64,000 nucleotides of DNA. It comes from a virus. Positions 1-6,740 of this stretch are shown here, piece by piece. The translations under genes were made by a program, and so were the position numbers. The notes beneath the pieces were generated by a model. The model was given only the letters and a program-made list of their open reading frames with translations, did not search any database and was not told the DNA's origin. The DNA lies in the IMG/VR virus record IMGVR_UViG_3300028030_000007, positions 24,342-88,341 of that record. One strand, 5' to 3'. Within the stretch, counting starts at the first letter, position 1, and each line of letters starts with the position of its first letter.

Positions 1-578
1 GACCTTAAGTACTTTTCATTGAAATTTGATGGATCGATAGCGTATTCAACGCCAACATCGTCTAAATATTTTTGAATTTGATCTTTTCTTAAGTGAAGGA
101 TCGGTCTGATGATCGTTATGTTTTCATCACTATTTTTATTCATGGGTGGCATGACTGAAAGACCGTTCGGACCGGATCCTCGAAGGATTCTCATGAGAAC
201 GGTTTCAGCCTTATCGTCGGCGTGATGTCCTAGAGCTAGTTTATTACGATCGTGTTGTTTGGCTATTTTGTATATTACCTTGTATCTTTCATCCCTAGCA
301 TTTTGCATAACATTTCTTGACCCATCAAAATGAATAGAAACACCGGTAAACATGAACCCGAATGATTTAGCTAATTTCCCTGCCAGTTTTACTTCATCTT
401 TTGACTCTGGTCTTAGGTTATGATCTACTGATATTACGTGTACGTTTTTATAACCCAGTTTCCCTAAGGCATAGACTAAAAGTTGTGAATCCGGCCCGCC
501 GGACGATCCAACAGCGAGTCTATCGTCTTCGTTAATTAAACCGTGTTTTTTGATGTATGATGCGATTGATGATATCAT
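1..578 (-). CDS. tilS: TilS-like tRNA(Ile)-lysidine synthetase, N-terminal part (cut by window edge)
   Basis: The reading frame starts at an ATG at 576-578 on the minus strand and runs open to base 1, so about 192 N-terminal residues are visible. It has the PP-loop SGGPDS at about residues 26-31, an LGHHADDKAET motif near 117-126, the RILRGSGPNGLSVMPP segment and a DPSN motif near 182-185, all characteristic of TilS. The family adenylates C34 of tRNA-Ile(CAU) and replaces its carbonyl with lysine, so that the tRNA reads AUA as isoleucine. The C-terminal tRNA-binding half would lie outside the window. It is divergent from the next gene. A related PP-loop ATPase such as TtcA is less likely because TtcA carries CxxC cysteines that are not seen here. 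AUA is common in this genome, which suits a codon-supply role. Confidence 0.9.
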   Translation of the reverse strand, partial: MISSIASYIKKHGLINEDDRLAVGSSGGPDSQLLVYALGKLGYKNVHVISVDHNLRPESKDEVKLAGKLAKSFGFMFTGVSIHFDGSRNVMQNARDERYKVIYKIAKQHDRNKLALGHHADDKAETVLMRILRGSGPNGLSVMPPMNKNSDENITIIRPILHLRKDQIQKYLDDVGVEYAIDPSNFNEKYLR

Positions 579-637
579 TTGTTTTTAAATCTTTTTTCTA
601 TTTTGTTTATGTAAAATTACACCTGTATGCTAAAAAT

Positions 638-1045
638 ATGAAGACATCATCTAAAATGAAACAATACTCTGGGTGGGGAGAGTATGAAAATAGTCAGCTT
701 TGTATCGATATTAAAAACGATATTATAAAAAGGGCTAGAAGGCTTGCTTCAACGTTAACGTTGGATGAAGACATTGTTAAATTTGACCCATACGCTAATG
801 AGTTTATTGATTTCATTAAAAACACTATAGATGATATTTATAATTGTGATTTGATCAAGGAGTTAAGAAAAATCCTTGAGGGTGAGTTTAAATCTGTTCA
901 TGACAACGCGTACAAATTTGAAATAAATCCTCCGACATATAAACAATCAAGTGGTTGGAAAATTTACAATAAATTCATTGGAAAGATCTACGCTATAATA
1001 TATTATACCGATAATATAGGTAAAGGAAATAGAACTTATTCATGA
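638..1045 (+). CDS. Hypothetical protein (135 aa)
   Basis: Function not recognised. The ATG at 638 (MKTSSKMKQYSGW) is preferred. The frame can be extended upstream to 557, but that would overlap the divergent tilS-like gene and add a hydrophobic Phe/Tyr stretch that looks like noncoding translation. The protein is mixed-charge and mostly predicted helical, with a basic RARRLAST segment near residue 30 that resembles a short motif in other small proteins of this window. Its TGA overlaps the next ATG (ATGA), so it is probably translationally coupled to the 1042 gene. No clear Shine-Dalgarno site is seen. Confidence 0.6.
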   Translation: MKTSSKMKQYSGWGEYENSQLCIDIKNDIIKRARRLASTLTLDEDIVKFDPYANEFIDFIKNTIDDIYNCDLIKELRKILEGEFKSVHDNAYKFEINPPTYKQSSGWKIYNKFIGKIYAIIYYTDNIGKGNRTYS

Positions 1046-1614
1046 AAAAGTCGGACGGAATAAGGTCAAAAATAATTGACGCGGTTGTAAAGAGCACACC
1101 GTCAGTAATAAATAGAATACTAGTTGATGGACATGTAATAATAGATGGTACAGAAATTTCCGCGTATAAGAAGAAAGATGGTATCATAATAGAGATAGAG
1201 GTTCCGACAGACTCAATAAAAATTTCCGGGAAAGATGACAATAAACCTGCTAAAAAAAGAATAGAAACCGCTAGGGAAATATACGAAAAGAATCAAGATA
1301 TAATACACGGCAGAAAAAATGTCAGTCGAGGGACTAAGGGGAAAGTAGGCGTTAGCAAAGCATATGCATCAAAGAATTTCAATCCAACAACGAAAAGAGA
1401 CGTTAGACAATTGTCTAGAAAACAGGTTGAATATAACGTTGATATTGACGATGAAGTAGAAGTATTCATTGAAGACAATGGTAAAGTTATTAGTGTGAAT
1501 TCCGATAAACAAAGGAATGACATACTAAACAAATACTCTGAAAAGATAACTAAGGTTATAACTAAATCACTCTCTGAACATATTGAAAAACTGATCGGTG
1601 AAAGTAAATTATGA
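1042..1614 (+). CDS. Hypothetical charged protein (190 aa)
   Basis: Function not recognised. The protein is rich in Lys, Ile, Asp and Glu. It has a basic central region (about residues 85-130, including GRKNVSRGTKGKVG) and an acidic stretch after it (VDIDDEVEVFIEDNG). There is no signal peptide or membrane segment. The start overlaps the previous stop (ATGA) and its own stop overlaps the following ATG, placing it in a coupled run of four small genes (638-2602) upstream of the actin-like gene. A nucleic-acid-associated or virion-internal role is possible from its charge, but that is a guess. Confidence 0.6.
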   Translation: MKKSDGIRSKIIDAVVKSTPSVINRILVDGHVIIDGTEISAYKKKDGIIIEIEVPTDSIKISGKDDNKPAKKRIETAREIYEKNQDIIHGRKNVSRGTKGKVGVSKAYASKNFNPTTKRDVRQLSRKQVEYNVDIDDEVEVFIEDNGKVISVNSDKQRNDILNKYSEKITKVITKSLSEHIEKLIGESKL

Positions 1615-2231
1615 AAGCTTACAAAATAACAAATAACTCAAACATGAACATAAGAATAGAAGATATCGGTGTTCAGATAAACTCTAAATGTTCTTGTATC
1701 GTATCTCAACAACAACTCGGTTCATCGAGTGATATAAATAGATTTTCAGATTACATAACAGTAAATGAAATAGTAGTAAATAACCCGTCATCAATACATA
1801 AACCGAGTTTTATAAAAAAGCATGGTCAGATAATATTCAATCCGATCATGGAAAAGAAAGAAAGTCATACCGAAGAAAGAATAGACGATATAAACAAACA
1901 TTTAGTCGGGCTTAACAAATCGATAGAAGAATTGAAGAGTCTAATAAATGAAAGAGCAAGATTGATTGAAGAAAGTAAATCGATCATAAAGTATGAAATA
2001 GAGAAACAACCGGGGTCAGAAAGTAAAATTGATGAAGATCCGGAAAGTATGATAGTTGTTGGTGAACTTGTTCCGACACCTAAAGAAACACAGATCAATA
2101 TTAGGTCAAAAGAAACTGAGTCAGAATCGTTTTCTTCTGCTAGAAAGGCGTTGAAAAACGCTAGGAAATCCACTAAGAAGCCGTCAAGAAAATCAACCAA
2201 GAAACCCGCCAGGAAATCAACTAAAAAATGA
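1611..2231 (+). CDS. Hypothetical protein with basic Ser/Lys/Pro repeat tail (206 aa)
   Basis: Function not recognised. The first half is beta-prone and uncharged. Residues about 85-125 form a charged helix, probably coiled coil (HTEERIDDINKHLVGLNKS onward). The last about 30 residues are a basic tail built on repeats of (A/S)RKSTKKP. That tail resembles histone-H1-like and other DNA-binding tails, and the end of the 3712 gene is similar. It overlaps both neighbours by ATGA-type junctions. DNA or RNA binding through the tail is inferred from composition only. Confidence 0.6.
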   Translation: MKAYKITNNSNMNIRIEDIGVQINSKCSCIVSQQQLGSSSDINRFSDYITVNEIVVNNPSSIHKPSFIKKHGQIIFNPIMEKKESHTEERIDDINKHLVGLNKSIEELKSLINERARLIEESKSIIKYEIEKQPGSESKIDEDPESMIVVGELVPTPKETQINIRSKETESESFSSARKALKNARKSTKKPSRKSTKKPARKSTKK

Positions 2232-2602
2232 ATAAAAAACAGTTTTTATTGCAACTAGCGGATCATCACTCTAGACTGGCGGCATCATTCAATAAGATCG
2301 CTCGCGATGAAGAGTGTCGTACATTATTGGACACTGCAAGCACACTTATAAAAAAGTCCATACAATACTCATTTATGAGTAGACTTGATAATCCGATGTT
2401 GTATGTTCAACAGTTTAATAATATATTAAATAATAATCTTGATAAACTCATTGAATGCGGGATCACTAAAAGTTATATGTTACAACTTGTTCAAGATTTG
2501 ACTAGATATGAAGTTGATAGAGCGTCAAAAGTATCCGATAACAAATTTCATGAAAATGTATTAAGAAAACTAATACAAGTTGTAACCCGTCAAAATTGGT
2601 AA
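2228..2602 (+). CDS. Hypothetical protein with FLxxLxxHHxRLAxSF N-terminus (124 aa)
   Basis: Function not recognised. The protein is small and predicted all-helical. Its N-terminus (MNKKQFLLQLADHHSRLAAS) closely matches that of the 5685 protein (MNKVEFLMSLSKHHERLASS): both have MNK, a hydrophobic FL pair, HH, then RLA(A/S)SF and Lys, while the rest diverges. It is the last gene of the coupled 638-2602 run and is followed at once by a perfect inverted repeat at 2606-2650. The shared N-terminus suggests a common targeting or binding segment, or an ancient duplication. Confidence 0.6.
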   Translation: MNKKQFLLQLADHHSRLAASFNKIARDEECRTLLDTASTLIKKSIQYSFMSRLDNPMLYVQQFNNILNNNLDKLIECGITKSYMLQLVQDLTRYEVDRASKVSDNKFHENVLRKLIQVVTRQNW

Positions 2603-2605
2603 AAA

Positions 2606-2650
2606 CGTAGGCGGCTGTTGTATTGTATTGTTATTCAATGACCGCCTACG
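2606..2650. promoter_or_regulatory. 9-bp perfect inverted repeat before actin-like gene
   Basis: CGTAGGCGG at 2606-2614 is exactly complementary to CCGCCTACG at 2642-2650, with a 27-base loop. It lies between the stop of the 2228 gene and the start of the actin-like gene at 2670, whose ribosome site (GGAG) follows directly. It is GC-rich in an AT-rich setting. No T-run follows, so an operator, an RNA-processing hairpin or a weak terminator are all possible. A binding site for the downstream product or a partner, as in plasmid parMRC systems, is speculation. Confidence 0.45.
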
Positions 2651-2669
2651 AAAGTATTTGGAGATACTA

Positions 2670-3653
2670 ATGGAACCTGGAGTTGGACTAGATTGTGGAA
2701 CAATGAACTTTGTCTCTGCCAGAAGAAATGGCAAGAAGATATCTACATCGAGACTTCGGGATGTGTTCATTGATCTTCCTAAAGAAAATAAAAGGATGCT
2801 TAAACTATCAAAAACCTCATACATAGAGTATGACGGAAAATTGATAGTAATAGGTGATGAAGCTATACAAACGGCGAACTTGTTTAATAAAGAGGTTCGT
2901 CGTCCAATGAATAACGGAATAATTTCATCAGGAGAGATTGAAGCCAGAAGCGTCATGGCAATAATGATGAAACAGCTTCTAGGCGATCCGATAGCAGAGA
3001 ATGAAAAATGTTGTTACTCTGTTCCGGCGAAGTCCATAGATAACAATTCTGACATTATCTATCATAGAGCGATGTTAGGAATGATACTCGAAGAAATAGG
3101 GTATGACCCTGAGCCAATAAATGAATCTCTGGCCGTTATCTATTCTGAGTGTGAAAAAGATAACTTTTCAGGGATCGCGCTTTCATTTGGGTCCGGGATG
3201 ACCAACGTTTGTATGTCGTATAATGCTATGAGCGCTATGGAGTTTTCCCTAGGTAGAGGCGGCGATTGGGTTGACAATGGAGCGGCGAAGGCTGTTGGAA
3301 GTACATCAGCTAAGATGTGCTCAATAAAAGAAAAGGGTGTGAATATTAAAGCACCTAGTAGTAGAAATGAAGAGGCCATAGCGCTTTATATAAGGGAACT
3401 CATCGATTATTCCATTAAGGGAATCATTAAAGAGTTTTCATCGAATGATAACATAATGACGATCCCAACATCTATCCCGATCGTTATATCTGGTGGTACG
3501 TCACTCGCTGATGGTTTCGCTGATATGTTCACTGAGAGATTCGAAAAATTTAAGGATAAGTTTCCTGTTAGCGTGTCAAACATCAGGCAGGCTAAGGATC
3601 CACTTACTTCTGTCGCTAATGGTCTTTTGTTAATATCATCACTTGATGATTAA
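2670..3653 (+). CDS. Actin/Hsp70-fold ATPase (ParM/MreB-like)
   Basis: The protein has about 327 residues. It shows the fold's signatures in order: a phosphate-1 loop GLDCGTMNF near the N-terminus, a mid-protein NESLAVIY segment, a phosphate-2 loop written LSFGSGMTN, a GRGGDWVD segment, and an adenosine loop VISGGTSLADG near the C-terminus. Members of this superfamily bind ATP, and ParM, AlpC and MreB-like proteins polymerise into filaments that move or position DNA. The Asp that normally opens phosphate-2 (DxGGGT) is Ser here, so hydrolysis may be altered. The ATG at 2670 is chosen because GGAG lies 6-7 bases upstream; an upstream TTG at 2628 has no such site. Whether it forms filaments, or serves segregation or virion assembly, is not shown. 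Confidence 0.75.
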   Translation: MEPGVGLDCGTMNFVSARRNGKKISTSRLRDVFIDLPKENKRMLKLSKTSYIEYDGKLIVIGDEAIQTANLFNKEVRRPMNNGIISSGEIEARSVMAIMMKQLLGDPIAENEKCCYSVPAKSIDNNSDIIYHRAMLGMILEEIGYDPEPINESLAVIYSECEKDNFSGIALSFGSGMTNVCMSYNAMSAMEFSLGRGGDWVDNGAAKAVGSTSAKMCSIKEKGVNIKAPSSRNEEAIALYIRELIDYSIKGIIKEFSSNDNIMTIPTSIPIVISGGTSLADGFADMFTERFEKFKDKFPVSVSNIRQAKDPLTSVANGLLLISSLDD

Positions 3654-3711
3654 GATTTTTTTATTTGATTAAGTTTAGACAATTTCTAAACCTAACGCAA
3701 GGAATATATCG

Positions 3712-4020
3712 ATGGCGAAGATAATGTACAAGGGTGTTACTTTTGTAGTCGGAGATCCGAAAAAGCCTGAGCCCAAGAAGGTTGAAAAGAAGGCCGAAAA
3801 GAAGGCCGAGCCAAAGAAGGCCGAGCCAAAGAAGGTTGAAAAGGTTGAAAAGGTTGAAAAGGTTGAAAAGAAGCCTGAGCCCAAGAAGCCTGAGCCCAAG
3901 AAGCCTGAGCCCAAGAAGCCTGAGCCCAAGAAGCCTGAGCCCAAGAAGGAAGAGCCTAAGAAGGTGATCACCAGAAGGGCTACAAGAAAAAAGTCAACTA
4001 GAAGGTCATCAAAGAAGTAG
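3712..4020 (+). CDS. Low-complexity Lys/Glu/Pro repeat protein with basic tail (102 aa)
   Basis: After a short N-terminus (MAKIMYKGVTFVVGDP) almost the whole protein is repeats: KKAEP and KVE units, then five perfect KKPEP units, ending in a strongly basic tail (TRRATRKKSTRRSSKK). An AAGGA ribosome site lies upstream of the ATG. Such chains are extended and disordered. The Pro/Lys/Glu part resembles TonB-like spacers, and the tail resembles DNA-binding tails such as that of the 1611 protein. A role as a virion-internal or DNA-associated protein is inferred from composition. It sits between the actin-like gene and a structural gene. Confidence 0.65.
   Translation: MAKIMYKGVTFVVGDPKKPEPKKVEKKAEKKAEPKKAEPKKVEKVEKVEKVEKKPEPKKPEPKKPEPKKPEPKKPEPKKEEPKKVITRRATRKKSTRRSSKK
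3832..3942 (+). repeat. Two tandem coding repeats (9 bp x4 and 15 bp x5)
   Basis: Four perfect copies of AAGGTTGAA occupy 3832-3867 (encoding KVE). They are followed by five perfect copies of AAGAAGCCTGAGCCC at 3868-3942 (encoding KKPEP). Both periods are multiples of three, so gain or loss of units keeps the frame. The identity at DNA level, not just protein level, points to recent slippage or recombination, and the copy number is likely to vary between isolates. Confidence 0.95.
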
Positions 4021-4027
4021 ATGATAA

Positions 4028-5170
4028 ATGATATCATGGATATCAAACCCAATAAAGAAACGGGTAGTTGAATTATTAAAGAATATACTATCCGAAAATC
4101 CTAAGTATGCACAATATTCCGATAATATTCTAAATAAATTTTCATATAAAGAGAGACAATCTGTCGGAATAATAGTAAACTCCACATCATCAAATAAACT
4201 TCACATGTCAGCGGATAACTTCCTAGGGAATTATTATTCGTTTGTCATGTTATCATCGGTCGATGGTTACTCATCAAAATCCATTGAGTGGGTGAAAGAA
4301 GACAGGTATAAACTTCTTCAGTTATCGTCAAAGGCCGATAACTTCCCTACAAAGCCAGGATCATACGTCGTTGAGATAACGAAAGTTCCGGACCAAACAC
4401 CCGGTACTTTTGTTATTTACAGTTATCTCGATGTACGCAGTGAACAGTTAATTCTTGTAAATACCGGGTCATCTGTGGAGGCCCAACTTCCAGCGACCGA
4501 TATCGTTGAAAATTCTGTTGATCTGTACTATGATGACAAATATGCGTTAATTAATGGAAGTGATTACACAATAGATTATGAGTCGGGTCTTATAACGTTC
4601 ACAGAATTGACCGCTGATGCTAACGTAACCGCGTCATACCGTTATTATAGTGGTAAATCGTCCGAGTATGAGTATGAATATGACAAATACAATAACACGG
4701 CTTTACCTGGTGTTATAATAGCATTTGGTGAGTATTCACAACTAGGTGATAAACAAGTAATAACAGTCACGGATGAGAGACTTCACGTTTATGATACATA
4801 TGGTGGGAGATTTGAAACTGATTTTGGATTAACTTTATTCACTAAAGATCCAGAAGAAAGAGAAAGACTGACAGATTATATAATACTAAAGATACTTCAA
4901 TCACAAAGTAGTCTAGCTGATGAGGGAATAGAAATTCTTAACGTAGGTCATGGCGGGGAAGACGAAGAAGCTTATAACTCAGAAACTGATGAGTATTACT
5001 ACGAATCAAACGTAAGTTTGCAACTTCGCGTTGATTGGATGATTTACAAGCCAAAGGTTATAACTTCAATAGGCTACAATTTGAATGATGATAATCATCC
5101 AGAAAAAGCTAGCACAGTTATAAATGTGTGCAATGTATACAGAAATACAACAATACCGATGATGAGATAG
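4028..5170 (+). CDS. Probable phage structural protein, neck or tail region (380 aa)
   Basis: The exact role is not recognised. The middle (about residues 150-205) carries a beta module ending NGSDYTIDYESGLITFTE then a (V)TASYRYY strand, a pattern that recurs in the sheath and baseplate proteins here. The C-terminal part (LPGVIIAFGEYSQLGDKQ, then YDTYGGRFETDFGL and a helix ERERLTDYIILKILQ) has the flavour of tail-terminator or neck proteins, but this is a weak impression. It starts seven bases after the preceding stop. It lies in the same transcription direction as the tail operon. A virion role is likely; the specific assignment is open. Confidence 0.6.
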   Translation: MISWISNPIKKRVVELLKNILSENPKYAQYSDNILNKFSYKERQSVGIIVNSTSSNKLHMSADNFLGNYYSFVMLSSVDGYSSKSIEWVKEDRYKLLQLSSKADNFPTKPGSYVVEITKVPDQTPGTFVIYSYLDVRSEQLILVNTGSSVEAQLPATDIVENSVDLYYDDKYALINGSDYTIDYESGLITFTELTADANVTASYRYYSGKSSEYEYEYDKYNNTALPGVIIAFGEYSQLGDKQVITVTDERLHVYDTYGGRFETDFGLTLFTKDPEERERLTDYIILKILQSQSSLADEGIEILNVGHGGEDEEAYNSETDEYYYESNVSLQLRVDWMIYKPKVITSIGYNLNDDNHPEKASTVINVCNVYRNTTIPMMR

Positions 5171-5178
5171 TGTATAGT
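5171..5178 (+). promoter_or_regulatory. TGTATAGT box, candidate -10 element
   Basis: TGTATAGT occurs immediately after the stop of the 4028 gene and 34 bases before the ATG of the FmdB gene. TATAGT differs from the sigma-70 -10 consensus by one base, and the same octamer appears in front of the 13533 and 41906 genes. No convincing -35 was seen. A phage-specific or relaxed late promoter is an inference. Confidence 0.35.
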
Positions 5179-5212
5179 TATATATGTTAACCCACTACAA
5201 GGAATCACTATA

Positions 5213-5659
5213 ATGCCGATATATGAATACTACTGTGAAAAATGTAACTATTTGTTTGAACAGTTACTAAATAGTTCTGAAAAAGAAGAATATAAAGACG
5301 GTTATCCATGCCCACAATGCGGTAAGATCGCCACAAAGTTGATATCAAAGTCTAATTTTGTTTTTAAATCAGACACTCCCGGTAACTCTGGAGTCCATGA
5401 TCTGGACTACCCATCGGTTGATAAAGCCGTAGGACGTTCAGCCAATAGAAAGTGGAAAGAAATACACAAACAACAAGAAGCTAGGGACAAGGTAAGGAAA
5501 GAAACCGGTAAACAAGCACTGTCTACCGTATCAATAGCTGAGAATAAATACAAGCCAGCTAGCAAGGACATACTAGAAGACAGAAAAAAACTAAACAAAA
5601 AACTATCCAATATACCAGAATCTAATTTCATTAAATACGAACCATCAGTGAAAAAATAA
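5213..5659 (+). CDS. FmdB-type zinc-ribbon protein (148 aa)
   Basis: The N-terminal 40 residues match the FmdB/CxxC_CXXC_SSSS zinc ribbon: MPIYEYYCEKC, then YPCPQCG, with Cys 8, 11, 33 and 36 as the likely metal ligands. The remaining about 100 residues are charged and helical with no recognised domain. A ribosome site AGGA precedes the ATG. FmdB ribbons are common in phage genomes, often near structural genes, but their biochemical role is not settled; binding of nucleic acid or protein is the usual suggestion. The gene is flanked by short spacers, so it may have its own promoter (box at 5171). Confidence 0.8.
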   Translation: MPIYEYYCEKCNYLFEQLLNSSEKEEYKDGYPCPQCGKIATKLISKSNFVFKSDTPGNSGVHDLDYPSVDKAVGRSANRKWKEIHKQQEARDKVRKETGKQALSTVSIAENKYKPASKDILEDRKKLNKKLSNIPESNFIKYEPSVKK

Positions 5660-5684
5660 AACTACTATAAAGTTTGTTATACAA

Positions 5685-6149
5685 ATGAATAAAGTAGAAT
5701 TTTTAATGTCGCTGTCAAAGCATCATGAAAGGTTAGCCTCATCGTTTAGAAAAGAGGCTTCACTCATTAGTGATGATGTTGATCAGTATGGTCCCCAGGA
5801 AGACTCTATTGACATTTGGAAGTTAATTCCCATTGTTGATAATGAGGTTGTCGGCATAGGTGATATGCTGGAGGACCTTAGAGAGACCATCATGGGCGAG
5901 TACAATGGTACACGCTCTGTTAACGATATACTATCTGTATTCTACACTATATATGACATGATTTCTCATCTTGCAGAAAGTGTCAAGGAAATCGATAAAG
6001 CTATTGGTGGCGATGAATACACGAAAAAGTACAGGTCAAAGCTTTTGAACATGATCCATTTTTCTGAAATGCCTAATAAAAAGTATGCATGGATGAAGAG
6101 TGAACTTGCAGAGTTTATCGGTGAAAAGCTTTCATCAAATTTGTGGTGA
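5685..6149 (+). CDS. Hypothetical helical protein, N-terminus shared with 2228 gene (154 aa)
   Basis: Function not recognised. The first about 25 residues (MNKVEFLMSLSKHHERLASS) match the start of the 2228 protein almost position by position. The rest is acidic and helical (DNEVVGIGDMLEDLRETIMG). There is no membrane segment. It follows the FmdB gene by 25 bases and precedes another small helical gene. The conserved start combined with unrelated bodies suggests a recruitment tag used by several small proteins of this phage. Confidence 0.6.
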   Translation: MNKVEFLMSLSKHHERLASSFRKEASLISDDVDQYGPQEDSIDIWKLIPIVDNEVVGIGDMLEDLRETIMGEYNGTRSVNDILSVFYTIYDMISHLAESVKEIDKAIGGDEYTKKYRSKLLNMIHFSEMPNKKYAWMKSELAEFIGEKLSSNLW

Positions 6150-6179
6150 TAAGACTGGCGTACGGTGGCGCATGGTTAA

Positions 6180-6578
6180 ATGTCAATTCTAAGAAAAGTT
6201 AGCCATCGATATAGAGTCGCCGCATTTACTAGAACAATACCTAATAACAGTGAATATTATAAAAATCAAATAACATACGATAATGAAAAAATCAAATCAT
6301 TAATACTAGAAGCCAACGAAAAACTTAATGACCTGAGAGAATCACTAAACAACGTAGGTAGTGTTATCACACCTCCGTCATTGATGATATACAGGATAAT
6401 CAATATAGCTTACATATTACAGTATACAAATATGTTTAGCAATGATATATTAATGGACTATATGTATGAAATAATGATTGTACTAAATAGTTCATTACCA
6501 AAAAGTTCACCCATTAGATTTAGATTGATCGATAAATTGATGTCCGCTGAGTCATTTTATCGATCTAAATTTAAATGA
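6180..6578 (+). CDS. Hypothetical protein (132 aa)
   Basis: Function not recognised. The N-terminus is basic (MSILRKVSHRYRVAAFTR) and contains RVAAF, similar to the RLA(A/S)SF segment of the 2228 and 5685 proteins. The rest is helical, with several aromatic and Met-rich stretches (IINIAYILQYTNMFSNDILM) that are not long or hydrophobic enough to be clear membrane spans. It is the last gene before the noncoding stretch that precedes the tail sheath. Confidence 0.6.
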   Translation: MSILRKVSHRYRVAAFTRTIPNNSEYYKNQITYDNEKIKSLILEANEKLNDLRESLNNVGSVITPPSLMIYRIINIAYILQYTNMFSNDILMDYMYEIMIVLNSSLPKSSPIRFRLIDKLMSAESFYRSKFK

Positions 6579-6645
6579 TATAAACAAAACCATACCGAGT
6601 AATTTACAAAAACCATGTCAGTTAAAAGTTTTTTAGGGAATCATA

Positions 6646-6682
6646 CATGTAAAATATGACTATACGTCACAAATTTTACATG
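6646..6682. promoter_or_regulatory. Nested inverted repeat in the sheath leader region
   Basis: CATGTAAAAT (6646-6655) pairs perfectly with ATTTTACATG (6673-6682). Inside the loop TGAC (6657-6660) pairs with GTCA (6666-6669) around TATAC, so a near-continuous hairpin can form. It sits in the 162-base gap (6579-6740) between the 6180 gene and the sheath gene. No gene is seen in this gap. An AT-rich ACTATTATAAGTATTTG stretch at about 6691-6708 could hold a -10 element for the highly expressed sheath, and GAGG lies just before its ATG. The hairpin could end upstream transcription or be an operator. Confidence 0.5.
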
Positions 6683-6740
6683 AGATATGAAACTATTATA
6701 AGTATTTGTTAACAGATAAAAACATCTAAGAGGTTATAAC

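Noticed and set aside
557-637. Upstream extension of the 638 gene
   Set aside because: It would overlap the divergent tilS-like start and encode a Phe/Tyr-rich stretch unlike the rest; ATG 638 is preferred.
3654-3711. Small hairpin (GTTTAGA/TCTAAAC at 3673-3691) as a terminator of the actin-like gene
   Set aside because: The stem is only seven AT-rich pairs, and the T-run precedes it instead of following; too weak to call.
3675-4052. Minus-strand frame rich in GSGFLGSGFF repeats
   Set aside because: It is the mirror of the KKPEP repeat gene. The repeat explains the open frame.
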